From the NCBI GenBank assembly GCA_027405735.1, contig JAPEHQ010000009.1:868001-932000 (forward strand): a DNA stretch of 64,000 bases. Reading direction: 5' to 3'. Below the pieces are notes generated by a model. It was not told where the DNA came from. It saw nothing but the letters and a program-made list of their open reading frames with translations, and searched no databases. This DNA comes from Mucor racemosus (taxonomy: Eukaryota > Mucoromycota > Mucoromycetes > Mucorales > Mucoraceae). The position numbers and the translations under genes were made by a program. Below are positions 13,861 to 24,523 of this stretch, one piece after another (the first letter of the stretch is position 1; the number at the start of each line of letters is the position of its first letter).

Positions 13861-14345
13861 TTTTATGATGCACCTGTAGATAGAAGAACCGGCCAGTTTG
13901 ATTTATGTAATTTGAATGCAGATACTACCGAGGAATTATTTGTAAGTGCTCAAGGTGGTTCTGGTAAAGCATTGAATAACTTGGCTTGAAATAAAGAGGA
14001 TAAAAAGACAACAATACACTATGAAGTAAAAATCTCTTAATTCTCTTAATTGTGCAATATTAAGACGAAATTTAAAAAAATAAACAGTAAAATTTTTTTA
14101 TTTTCCTTAAAGTGGCACAATTAAGAGACTTAAGAGAATTTTACTTCACAGTGATAGGTTCTAGTGATGGCCATGTTTATGTTTATGCTTATGACATTGG
14201 AGAGGCACGACGAAAAATTAATGTAAATCAAAAGCTTCGATTATTAGTTTATATTTTATTTCAAAATGGCAACTCCTAAGCCTGCTGATTGGAATATGTT
14301 ACAAAAGATTATCTCTTCTGAAATGATCTCAAATCAAGAAAATCC
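13861..14345 (+). pseudogene. Broken fragment resembling dynein intermediate chain C-terminus (copy 2), interrupted by a MITE
   Basis: Reads TGQFDLCNLNADTTEE, GSGKALNNLA, an in-frame TGA (13987-13989, where copy 1 has Trp), NKEDKK, then a 137-bp insertion (14017-14153), then GSSDGHVYVYAYDIGE. The intron donor that is GTAAG in copy 1 reads GCACG here. Downstream, MATPKPADWNMLQKII (from about 14265) has the position and character of the last exon of dynein intermediate chain, missing from copy 1. The two copies differ at many sites, so the duplication is old. Not functional. Confidence 0.5.
14017..14153. mobile_element. 137-bp MITE with ~38-bp inverted ends (TA-type)
   Basis: The ends CACTATGAAGTAAAAATCTC and, inverted, CACTGTGAAGTAAAATTCTC continue as near-perfect inverted repeats for about 38 bp. 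ATA flanks both sides (14014-14016, 14154-14156), consistent with a TA duplication of Tc1/mariner type. The paralogous fragment at 12688-12880 has the uninterrupted site ACAATAGGTTC, which proves an insertion. No coding capacity; it would be moved by a transposase elsewhere. Confidence 0.85.
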
Positions 14346-14642
14346 TAATGGAGGAAAATAATTACATAATTTTTGGCAATAAATTATATTTTTACTAAAA
14401 GATTCACCATTTTATTCAAGAAATGGAGCTCAGAGCTTTTACGTACTGAATGGAAATCGCAATTTGGCGTTTGAGTGAGTGTTTTTTGAAGTTATATCTT
14501 TCACTACATCTTCCAGAATTCAAACATCTGAAACTTTTCAATGGTGCACAGTAAGCTGTATATGAAATATAAATCAATTTTAGCGCGATGATTAGAACGT
14601 AGGACTAATTTTTCATCAAATTAACTACTACATAGTACCAAA

Positions 14643-15330
14643 ATGTATAAAGATTCACAGTAATAAACTTAAATCAAGTGGGTAAAACATTGTAGATTCT
14701 TAAAAAAGTCCTCAAATATCGTAAAATCTCTTATTTTTAAGACTTACAAGGCTTATAAGCGGAATATTAATGTAGAAAATTATTTTTGTCCAGATCATCA
14801 ATTTTGACATTTTTTAAATTTTTTTTTCTGGTTTTGCGAATTTAGACTTAATTATACTACCAATTATAAAACCAAAAATATACACATATACAGGATTTAG
14901 CGCTTTATCTACTCAATAAAAAATAATAAACATTTTTATTGCAAAATATTACATAAAAATCCTTTAACCAAAAATCCGTTTTTGGGGCAAAAGTACAAAT
15001 TTTCATTACTTAAAATTTAATATTAAGCTTTTATAAGATATGTATTAGCTATGGCTACAATTTTCTCTCACAATGTAGTATATTTAAACGTCGATTTTGG
15101 TAACAAAATTTGATTTTTCTATTTTTTGACCAAAATCATGAGTGTTAGTAAGGATAAAATGAGCCCCGAAAATGTCTGCTGCAAAAACTGAATTTTCAGA
15201 TTGTACGTGGTTAAATACAAGAAAAGTCGAACAAAAAAAAATACTCTTTATTTAAAACTTGAATATATCAAAGTATAAGAGAGTTAGTAGTTCAATCTCG
15301 CTACGCTCAATTACGGTGTCGCCCTACAAG
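14643..15330 (-). repeat. Dispersed repeat B, copy 2 (inverted, truncated)
   Basis: Inverted relative to the copies at 11683 and 61751. It begins at the common terminus (ATGTATAAA, then ACAGTAATAA) and ends around CTCAATTACGGTGTCGCCCT, where homology passes into a degenerate tandem array. Many point differences from copy 1 show it is not a recent duplicate. Confidence 0.65.
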
Positions 15331-15765
15331 ATTTTTTATTTTGCAATTTGTTGTATATAATAGCTTTTTTATCTCGCTACACCTGTTTTTTTGCAATCTT
15401 TTTTTATAAAAAAAAGTATTATATTTATATATGACCATTTGATGTCGTTATACTCTTGCACTTTATCTGTAATTAATGTGTTTGATAGGATAGATGTTTT
15501 ATCTCGCTACACTGGCTTATGTAGTTTGTTTTATAATAAATGCTTTATATTGATAATCTTTTGATCTTGCTGCGCTCGTTTTTGTAATATGTATTATGAT
15601 AAAGTATTACAAATAGCTGCTTAATCTCGCTATGTTCGATTATGGCGAAGACGTAATCCTATAAGCTTTTTTTTATAGCTTTTTCTTGAATAATTAACGT
15701 ATTATATATAATAGATGTATAATCTCGCTACACTCGATGAAGGCGTCGCCCTGCGGGCTCGCTTT
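15290..15765. repeat. Degenerate tandem array of CTCGCTACRCTCG units
   Basis: The phrase (A)ATCTCGCTACACTCG, in variants such as ATCTCGCTACGCTCA, ATCTCGCTACACCTG, ATCTTGCTGCGCTCG and ATCTCGCTATGTTCG, recurs at about 15296, 15371, 15501, 15575, 15626 and 15721, spaced roughly 50-130 bp with AT-rich filler. The first and last units continue into GGTGTCGCCCT and GGCGTCGCCCTGC. The first unit is part of repeat B, so the array may be an expanded end of that element. Confidence 0.6.
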
Positions 15766-15810
15766 TGCAATTATTTTTAATGAATGTGTTATATGACTGG
15801 CAGCTGTATC

Positions 15811-16296
15811 TAGTGATATTAAACGAGCCGAGCCTTTTTTATGCAGCCGAGCTTTTCTCAAGGCTCGTTAAAGTTAGACGAGCTTACAAAAAAGCTCGTT
15901 CAACCTCGACGAGCTTTTTTTTGCGCGTGACTAGAGCTCGTTTACCCCAAACGAGCTTTTTTATGCAGCGACTAAAACTCATCATCTCAATGCGAGCTTT
16001 ATTTTACCTTTCCAGTGACAAATATCTAAAGTAAAGCAAACTTATGAATGTCAATTGACAATTATCTAAAGTAATAATGTCATAGCATTTACTGATTATT
16101 ATTTAAATTTGAACTTTTTGAAAAGAAGTCAAAAGCTCGCCTTTCTCAAACGAGCTTTTTAAAAAAAAGTCAAAAACTCGTCTTTGTCAAACGAGCTTTT
16201 ATTAAAGCTCGGCTCGAGCTCGAGTGATACAAAGCTCGGCTCGTTGTGGCGAGCTTTGGTCAAGCTCGTCCTAGGCTCGGCTCGTCTTTTATACTT
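15811..16296 (-). mobile_element. Element A, right copy (inverted), 9-bp target duplication
   Basis: A 486-bp inverted copy of the element at 9602-10057. Large parts are identical, for example about 220 bp that translate identically in both copies; this copy has a 30-bp extra segment near 16235-16264. The 9-bp direct repeat AGCTGTATC lies at 15802-15810 and at 16668-16676; the second copy is displaced because another element (16302-16662) inserted across it. Without that nested insert the duplication is perfect and adjacent. The high identity against different target sites points to recent, independent insertions. Confidence 0.8.
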
Positions 16297-16301
16297 AGCT
16301 G

Positions 16302-16662
16302 TAGGAATGGGCTTCGATTCGAGTTTGAATCGAGTTTTAACGGAAACGGCCATTCGATTCGAGTTGGAAAACGGCCCGTTCTTTTGTAACCCAGATAAAA
16401 AACGGGGTGGGAGCAAGTATTGGTTTGCCTTAAGGAGGCTGTTAATAGCAACATTGTCAAGTTAATATGGGATTATGAATTGATAATAGCATATTTGACA
16501 GTTTCACAACTTGAAGTATTTTTTCAATCCTGTTTTCGAGCTTAGCTAACAAAAAAAGAAAAGAAGAAACTCGAATACCCTCATTCGAGTTTGCATAAAA
16601 AACGGCCCGTTAAAGCAGTCAAACTCGGTTAACCGTAATACGATGCGTTGTTTGTGAAATCC
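16302..16662 (+). mobile_element. 361-bp nested element with 10-bp target duplication
   Basis: Flanked by the perfect 10-bp direct repeat TACTTAGCTG (16292-16301 and 16663-16672). It starts TAGGAATGGGC, like the 68-bp element family (TAGGGATG), and ends GTGAAATCC; inverted ends are weak. Inside are palindromic pieces around GATTCGAGTTTGAATCGAG (16316-16334) and two AAACGGCCCGTT motifs near 16372 and 16602. No coding capacity. It split the right target duplication of element A, so it is younger than that insertion. Confidence 0.7.
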
Positions 16663-16740
16663 TACTTAGCTGTATCCCGTTACTCTCGATTACTGTCTCT
16701 CTAGTCGAAAAATGTGTGTTTTTATGGCGTTTATTTAATG

Positions 16741-16808
16741 TAGGGATGTTGTTGAGCCCAGCTTACACTAGTAAATTTGGCTGGCAAAACCCGGCTTGAC
16801 ACCAATGC
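16741..16808 (+). mobile_element. 68-bp element C, copy 1
   Basis: Begins TAGGGATGTTGTTGAGCCC and ends CCGGCTTGACACCAATGC, with imperfect inverted ends. The flanks TTATTTAATG (16731-16740) and TAATTTAATG (16809-16818) match at 9 of 10 positions, a target duplication. The copy at 47663-47730 is the same length with perfect flanks. Too small to code; a very short non-autonomous element. Confidence 0.75.
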
Positions 16809-16818
16809 TAATTTAATG

Positions 16819-19800
16819 TAACAGACATCAATGAGGTTTATGAATAGTCTTTTTTTTTTCAATGAAAATTCTGATCTTTTGATTAGACTGCCCCTTTTTT
16901 AAAAAACACCATTTGTAGTATATTATTTGATATGAAAGCCTTGATATCGATGAAAAGATTCCGGATTTATATTTAAAAGGAATTATAAATGTGCTTTCAA
17001 GTGAATATAAAATATACTGGTGTGCACAAAGATTTCATACGTGGTATTTCATTGCATTTACATTCGAATGCATTGATAACACTCGTATGTCAAGCATAGA
17101 AATTGTAATTTTATTTACGAGATTCGACAGCTACTCAGCTCTATCTTTTATAGGCATATTTTTGAAAAAAAAAGATATCCTTTTTCCTATAAAATATAGG
17201 GCATAAATTTTTGAATACCGCAATTCAGTGATAATTCAGTGGTAATTCAGTGATTTAGCAATAATTTACAAATTATTCAACGATTGGGTAGCGCTGAATC
17301 AATATACAAATGCTTATTGGTTTATTGTAACCAATCATCTGTTCAAACTGTTACGTCTGGTTATTGGATGAGAGCCAATGGCCTCAGTTTTCTGTAAAGC
17401 TCAATTGTTTAACTAAAGCTTTTGGAGAAGCTTGATACCTCAACTCAAAAAAAAAAAAGAAGGGAATATAACAGCTTTAATTCGTCAATATCCAATACAA
17501 TCACTGGTATTTAACTTTTTTTACAATTTCTTCTGCATTACAATCAATCACTATTGTACTAAATTGTTGCTTAACCATCATACACATGGTGCAAATTAAG
17601 ATACTGCAGATGGCAGAGCATTGTTTGATAATAAAGCTTCATGTTATTAGATAGAAATTTGCAAATCTTCACAATGGGTCAGAGAATATTTTATCTCAGC
17701 ATTGAGGGATGTATAGCTAAAGCTTTACGTTATAAATTCATTTTTTACTTTAAAAAGCTATTTTATCCAATTTTGTTGCATGTTATGCATCGTATTGACT
17801 TGTTTCACTGCGTTGTGAGATTCATGCTATCAATATGAAGATTACAATAGAGGCTTTTTGGCCACGATCAGTAGTCCCAAGAAGTAAATTTCGTGACTAG
17901 ATGAAAGAAAAAAAATTTATTGCAATCATCGTTGAGACTCAGAGAAAGTATAAAAGTTTAGCTTCTATGGTATTAAAGGTATCTTTTCTTTACCCCAATA
18001 TCAAATTATTAATGTAAAAAAGGTAAATATCAAGTTTTTATTATTATTATTGTCTCGAATACTATGTATTTGAGATGATTTGAAATGCGGTTGCAAGTGA
18101 TGATCAGTATACTATGGCATAGTTCAACAGACGCTGGTCTTACTAACCTAATTGAATGTTGACAAAAAATTCTTTCGCCCCTGTCTGACTCAACGCATTT
18201 TCAAATTTTATCTATATTTTGGTTTATAACAATTTTACTAATCTATTTTTATCTTTTCAGGTATAATTGTCTTGGTTCTCCAGATATCTATAGCCCTTTT
18301 TCTTTTACATTTTTAATAAATTTCTATTTTTAATTATAATATCTATTGTCTTTTCGAAATCTTTGTCATATAATGTGCTTATGAAATGGGTTAAGAAAAC
18401 CCTACCGAGTGAGTACACGTTTCATGGATATTTACCATGGCATTTACACAAATTTGCTTTTGAGAGAAGCAGAGCATAACCTCTGTAACAAAAAGAGGAT
18501 TAAAATAGTTTCTCGAAACTTGATTTTTAACATTTCGCTAATTTTAAAAATGGAGCTCGCAAGGTTTTTCATATCTAGTACAGAAACAAAAAACATGAGA
18601 ACACACTACATGTACTGTTCAAAATAGTGCAAAAAACTGTTCGTTTTAGAAGTGGAATACGAGCTCAAAAACAATTCTTTAAAAGTAACATGTACAGTAT
18701 TTATTTGAATTAATGTGACGAGGTCAATGCCTCAAAATTTGTTGCTTTTTCTCTTGAAAAAACCGGAGCGTGCAATATCCTATATAAGCAACCTTACATA
18801 AAAAAATACGAAAGGTCAATTCAGATGATATAAATTACATCTCAAATTATTTGATCATTGAAAAATAAAAACAGGGCTCAAAAAAATTCTTTGAAATTCA
18901 CATATAACCGGTCGAAAATGCAATAGAACGCTTTTTAGTTTTTTAGTTTTTTAGTTTTTTAGTATAAATGCGAATGAGGTTATTCTAGGAAAGTATAAGA
19001 GTAAATGATACATTATAAATGAGTTGCTGAGAAGAATGGAATATTTAATTAGTCCTTATCAATTTGCGTTTCAAGCATAAAGGAAACACTTGAGAGCTTG
19101 GTGTTCTTGATTTCCTACAGCATGAAAAAGTGAGCATTGTATCATAAACAAGCTATTATGTATGTTTGATCTTTCATCAACATTGATTTACTTCGCATGC
19201 ACGTGGTTTGAGCTTTTGTAAAAAGTCAAAAATATATGATACATATACTGTAATCAGGTTGAAAAAACATGTATTTAATATCGAGATAAACTAAATAAAA
19301 GGCTCATTTTGCATGTATATCCTTTTTATAGGTCCATTTAAAACCCTCACATTATATGTCTGTCATTTCAGCGTTAGTTTTAAAATTGATACAAATGAAT
19401 AACATGCATATTTGTAGCAATAGTTCATTTGTACCTGAGAAAATATGTATTGTCATGATTATTCAAATCTTAGTAAGCTTCATACATAGAGTAAAAATAG
19501 TCTAAAATCTGCCGGTGTCCCATACAATGTATTTTTCTATTAGGTTTCTAAGTTTATTATAATATTAGATGCATTTACCATCAAACGAATGAATGTGCGT
19601 TAAAAAGTCCATATGATATTTGTTTAGCTAGAGTGTAATTGAAAAGTGTTTTACATTGCGCCATTGAGCGGGTGAGAGCTCACGTTTGAATCAGTGTATT
19701 ATTAGTAATCTTTATAGTAGCACAGGTGATGTTCTGCAGTAAAAACTCATCTTTTGAAAAAAAAAAGTAAAACTACATCTTGATAGGCCATTTTCTATAT

Positions 19801-20470
19801 TACAAAGCCTTCTCGGGAGGGAAAGGAGGAGGGGGTGGGGGGAATGTTTCTGAAAAAGAAAAGAAATAATTCATCCAGGATAAAGGTATATCAGATCTCT
19901 GTATAATCATCTCTAGTAAAAAAAAAAAAAGAAGGCTGGGTTAATGAGCATCGTACAAGGGAGTAGTTTGCAAGCCTTGATTTTTGGGTGCAATTCCTTT
20001 TTGGTTTTAAATTGCCTTGTTTGCTTCATCCTTGAAAGTTCATATATTATGGTCAAATGTCATTAACAGGATAAACAATTGCATAAATCCCAACATTTTT
20101 GATGAAATTAGCCAGATTTAATGCGTTAAAACTTTAATGCATTAATATATATATATTTATATAATATTTTCGAGTCCAAGGCGTTTCATTCTGATGTAAA
20201 GAAGGCAAAATTCAACTCACTTGCTCATGCTTATCAATACAATGGCCAATAAATTTCACTCAATTCCCTTGTTAAATCAAAGAAATCATTTGCCCAATCA
20301 CAACCTCAAAAAGGATGTTATTAGTAAATCAGAATCCCATTTGTTGTGCCTGATGATAAATGCTTAGACCTTACCCTTGATGTAAAGAATTAACTTTTAA
20401 TCGAAACGCTCTGTACGTTACAAAAAAAAAAAAAAAAAAAAAAGTGATATTGGATAAGATTAAAATCCAA
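16819..20470. other. 3.6-kb gene-poor stretch
   Basis: No gene supported; small open frames here (for example 16991-17206, 17641-17838, 18409-18627) lack family resemblance. It holds a 12-bp triplication around ATTCAGTG (17222-17258), an 8-bp array of AGTTTTTT (18932-18963), a G-rich tract (19813-19846), and A-runs near 19917 and 20420. A motif like CCGGAGCGTGC near 18762 recalls the element family at 34120, 46580 and 59290. The right end is the promoter of the esterase gene. Confidence 0.4.
18932..18963. repeat. Short tandem repeat, unit AGTTTTTT
   Basis: About three and a half copies of the 8-bp unit AGTTTTTT, then AGTATAAATG. A simple slippage repeat with no visible function. Confidence 0.8.
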
Positions 20471-20472
20471 AA

Positions 20473-20484
20473 CATATAAAAAAG
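20473..20484 (+). promoter_or_regulatory. TATA-like box of the GDSL esterase gene
   Basis: CATATAAAAAAG lies 57 bp before the ATG at 20541, with pyrimidine-rich and AT-rich leader between. Spacing and sequence fit a fungal TATA box; transcription start not known. Confidence 0.5.
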
Positions 20485-20540
20485 AGGCGTTGCAATGAAT
20501 CAAAACAATTTCTTATCATTTATAATTTCATAATCCTAAA

Positions 20541-21410
20541 ATGAGATTTACTACTTTGCTTCCTTTCCTCGCTTTATCTGCTACTGCAGTCTCTGCCTTT
20601 GATAGAATTATCGCTTATGCTGATAGCTACACTGATAATGGTAACGATTATCGTGCTTCCAAGTTTCCTCCTACTCCTCCTTACTGGGAAGGTCGTTTCT
20701 CCAATGGCCCTACTTGGTTAGAATATGTTGATATGAATTTAACCGGTATCGAGATTATCAACAATGGCCATGGAGGTGCTACTACTAATAACGAAGATGT
20801 GTATAGCAGCTTCAATGAATATATTGTACCTGGTCTTCAACAAAAAATCTTGACTACTTATGTCAATGGAACTGCTGATGATTTATATATTATTTACATT
20901 GGTTACAATGATTTGAACGCCATTATTAATCCTGATCAATATGTCATTGTCAACCAAAACTATACCAAGGAAAAGGTTTGTCAAAATGTTGTCAAAGGCG
21001 CTCAACTCTTGGTTAACATGTATGGTGCAAATAATTTCCTTGTTATGAGTGTTCCTCCTTTTGATCAATGGCCTGTTGTCAAGGATGAAGATAAAGAATC
21101 TGCAAAAAAGTTGATTGATGATTATAATGCTTTGGTTGAATCTGAACTTCCCAAGCATCTTCCTAATGTTACTTTCCAATTCTTGGATGATAATGCTTGG
21201 TTTGTTGAACAATTAAAGAGCCCTGAAAATGTTGGTCAAAAGACTTCAAATGGTCCTTGTGCTTGGGGTATTGGCAATACTACTGCTTGTAACGATCCTG
21301 AAAATCATTTCTTTTGGGATTCTTATCATCCTTCCAAGGAAGTTCATGCTGCTTTTGGCGCTTGGGCTTCTGATCAAATCAAGTCCATTTATAACATCAA
21401 ATTGAACTAA
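20541..21410 (+). CDS. Secreted GDSL/SGNH-family esterase, intronless
   Basis: 289 residues. A signal peptide is clear: Lys/Arg-poor start MRFTT, hydrophobic core LLPFLALSATAV, likely cut after VSA near residue 19. SGNH blocks: block I reads AYADSYTDNG (the nucleophile Ser, with Ala replacing the usual Gly of GDS), block III YIGYNDLN (Gly and Asn of the oxyanion hole), block V DSYHPS (Asp and His of the triad, about 265-270). Seven or more N-glycosylation-type sites suit secretion. Most like fungal carbohydrate/lipid esterases of the GDSL class (for example acetylesterase-type); substrate unknown. No introns, unlike most neighbours. It ends 78 bp from the stop of the convergent regulator gene. 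Confidence 0.88.
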   Translation: MRFTTLLPFLALSATAVSAFDRIIAYADSYTDNGNDYRASKFPPTPPYWEGRFSNGPTWLEYVDMNLTGIEIINNGHGGATTNNEDVYSSFNEYIVPGLQQKILTTYVNGTADDLYIIYIGYNDLNAIINPDQYVIVNQNYTKEKVCQNVVKGAQLLVNMYGANNFLVMSVPPFDQWPVVKDEDKESAKKLIDDYNALVESELPKHLPNVTFQFLDDNAWFVEQLKSPENVGQKTSNGPCAWGIGNTTACNDPENHFFWDSYHPSKEVHAAFGAWASDQIKSIYNIKLN

Positions 21411-21488
21411 TTATTTATACATTTTTATATATTACTTTATTTACATTTTATTACCATACAAAAAAATAAAACTTTCTGGTTCTAAAAT

Positions 21489-21696
21489 CTACCAGTAAAG
21501 AACATCATTATTTTTTGATGCGTCTGTTATGGAATTGTTATTATTATAATCTATAGTTTTTGGCGAAGAAACCAAAATTTGCTCTTGAGTATCATTTCTT
21601 TGGTTCTGATCATCCAAGAATCCAAATAATACACTTCGAGAAGGTGACATGGGTAAATCTAATGATGATGTAGAGTTTGAATGCTTATGATGATGA

Positions 21697-21733
<37 letters not shown>

Positions 21734-24523
21734 GCTGGTTTTGTTGTTCATAGACATAATTAGAGGCTTGTTGTAACGAGTTGGAAGTGGACATAAGCAG
21801 ATCAGTCAATTGCTGTTCTTGTGGTGATTGTTGTGATTGCTGTGGTTGTTGTTGCAAATTACCGAAATAAGCATTCCATTCATCGGTATTCAAAGAGGTA
21901 GGCATTCCCCAGAATGCAGTACCAAAAGGATCAAATTCTTGTGGTTGAGATGGACCAGGAACAATACCTGGGGCAGCAAAAGGATCCACTGTGGGTGTAA
22001 TATTAAGTACAGATGTTGAAGAAGAACGTTGACTACTATTAGCTTGGTTTTTGTGATAATCGTTAGAATCTAATGATGAGGATCTACCGTGTTGAATTGA
22101 TTGACGAACTGATGAAATGGGTACGGAAGTAGTAGGTGTCGGTGAGAATAATGAAAAATTAGTGTTAATCTCTCTTTGAGGTGCAGGAGTAGATGTAGCA
22201 GTAGCAGCAGATGAATTGGGTGAATTCCATTCATTATAATCAGTTGACATGGGTTGAATCACTGCCATACTTTGTTGTTGTTGTGCATAATCTTTGTTGA
22301 GTTCAGGTGAATTGGGAACAGCAATACAGGGTGGAGGGCTTGGCTTATTATCTAATTTTGGGACATATTTATCGCATTCAAGTTTGATATCACGTAGACC
22401 AGCTAATTCACCCAAAATGTTACAACAACGAGCAGCATTCATCCAAGTTACTTCCAAATCATCCAAGGCACGCATAGTACGATTGATATTGATTTTAGCA
22501 TCAAAAGCACGATTAGGATCAACAGAAGAAGCTACCTTAATAAAGATAATACCAGCAGTAAACACAAAGAATACAGAGAAATTGTGTACATATCGTAGAT
22601 GGTTTTCACCCAACATGATATTTACAATATCCAAAATAGAGCTAGCTGCAGATTCACAGATTTTGTACGACGGTAAAGAAATAGGCAAATGTGATTGAGT
22701 TGGACCAGGGATAAACGAACGATGTAACAAAATCATTGTAGTATAGTAAGTTAAATGTAATTGGCAGATGGCAGAAGGAGGATCAGGACCCTTTTCACCA
22801 ATTTGGGTATTTGGAAGCTTGTATTGAAGTGCAATAGGCAAATTGCTATGCCATTGTAATAGTTGTCGATGCAATGTAGTGAGAATATGATCAATATAAT
22901 GAGAATCTGTATGATGTTTAGCCTTGACATAGTAAATATTCTTCAACACATGACCCAAAATATCGCAAATCTTTATATTTTGAGTAAACAGTTCCAAAAG
23001 TCGAACTGGAGGTCTAGATTGATCTTGTTTAGAAGCAATAGGTTCATCATCGTCTACAGTTGGAAATGGAACATCGCAATCCCGCTCTTCAAAATTAGAA
23101 GAACGACCATAAATAGCACTAGTAACTCGATCAACAATGTAACAACACCAAAATACTCGCTTTCTGCGCTCTCTTTCTTCAGGGGAAATGTTCCAATGGT
23201 CGCAGTTGCGATTGAGACCCAAATCTTGAGCCATTCGGAAAGCCATACCGCTGTACAACCATGCTCTTGCAGATTTCATAGCGCCTTGTTGATGACTAGC
23301 CATTAATAATAATGCTTGTACCGTTGAGATTTTTGGTGTATCATAGTAATCATCCAAGAGACATTTGGCCCTTTCATAAAAGATGTCACCAGCTGTATCA
23401 GGTGAATTGGGATCAGATCTCACACGTTCATCAGGGGTTACTCGTGACGCAATGGCATAGATGGCATTCAAGAGAAGAGGTGATATAGGTTCAAGAGGTG
23501 ATAAAGAGTGAATCAAACGTCTCTTGTAGAACATGGGAAGGACAGGATAAAAATGAGTGAAATATAGTGTAATTAAATGTTCAGATAGATCCTTTGGAGG
23601 TAATTCAAATGGATTAACATTAGAATACCGTCTCTTGCGAGATTGAAGTTGCTGTTGCTGTTGTTGTTGTTGTTGTTGTTGATCTACTTTGAATTGATGA
23701 GCATATCCAGAGAAATGAAAAGCACCATTTTGATATGTACGGCTATTTGATAGTAAGTAAAATCCAGAAGATTTACCGAGATATCGAACACCACCATTTT
23801 CATCCATTGATAATTGACCTGTACTATCATTTGCAGGAGATCCAACAGCTGTAGATGATGAGGTAGTTTGTTCATCAGGTAATTCACTATGTGTCAATGT
23901 TGGACTATCAAATAAAGGAGAAAGAGGGGATGTCGTTGTAGTATCAACATCATTTCTTTTTGAAGCAGAAGAATAAGAGACATTAGATTGTTTACTACGT
24001 CGTTGTCTACGTTGGGGTCTTCCTTTGATCTTCTCACCACCAGGTGTCTCGAGCGGAGATTGCAGCTCTCTAATCAATTCCAAGGTACGAGGATCTTGTT
24101 GATCATCCTTTACAACATCATTAAGATAGGCTTCTAATTTATGTAATCTATTTTCAATGGCTTCAATGTAACCTTTAGGAGGACCTCTCTATACATTGAC
24201 ACATGTTTAGTCTAATTTGATTCCCGAGTATTTGTAATAATAGTGACTCACCTTTTTAGTTGTATCTTTGTATGAACAATCCAAGTTAAAGGCCTGGCAA
24301 TTTCCACATACAGGAGATGCACCATCGCATTTGATCTTCTTTTTCCTGCATAGATCACTAAATAGACAAGATGTTTTTTAGTATGATTATTTAAAATTAA
24401 GTTTCAGGTTGAAATGTAAATCACAAATCAAATGTGGGGTAAAAAAAAAAAAAAAAAAAAAACTTACCAAGCACGACTCACTCTCTGCCGTTTGATAGTT
24501 GCTTCATCACTACTGATTGACAT
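21489..24523 (-). CDS. Zn2Cys6 transcription factor with Fungal_trans domain and polyQ tracts
   Basis: Nuclear DNA-binding regulator. Exons 24468-24523, 24252-24357 and 21489-24188 give 953 residues. The zinc cluster is exact: Cys19-x2-Cys22-x6-Cys29-x6-Cys36-x2-Cys39-x6-Cys46, followed by the linker KKRGPPKGYIEAIENRLHKLE, a coiled-coil dimer element. About 255-480 is the Fungal_trans middle homology region (HFYPVLPMFYKRRL; FWCCYIVDR). Gln runs lie near residues 226-236 and 865-885, the second followed by His; they come from CAA/CAG repeats at 23651-23682 and 21701-21735. The start is set by the cluster, close to the ATG at 24523. Target pathway unknown; the layout resembles XlnR/Gal4-type activators. 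An 18-23-nt poly(A/T) run lies in intron 1. Confidence 0.9.

Noticed and set aside
9602..16296. The two element A copies as arms of one giant palindrome around the WD40 fragments
   Set aside because: Each copy has its own, different 9-bp target duplication (ATACTAAAT and AGCTGTATC), so they are independent insertions; only the inner WD40 fragments and repeat B may share an inverted-duplication history.
19813..19846. G-rich tract as a G-quadruplex element
   Set aside because: Four G-runs exist but one loop would be about 9 nt and there is no gene nearby that it would clearly control; too weak to report.
22294..23306. Antisense frames of 134 and 147 residues opposite the Zn2Cys6 gene
   Set aside because: Shadows of the real frame; no domain and no splice context.
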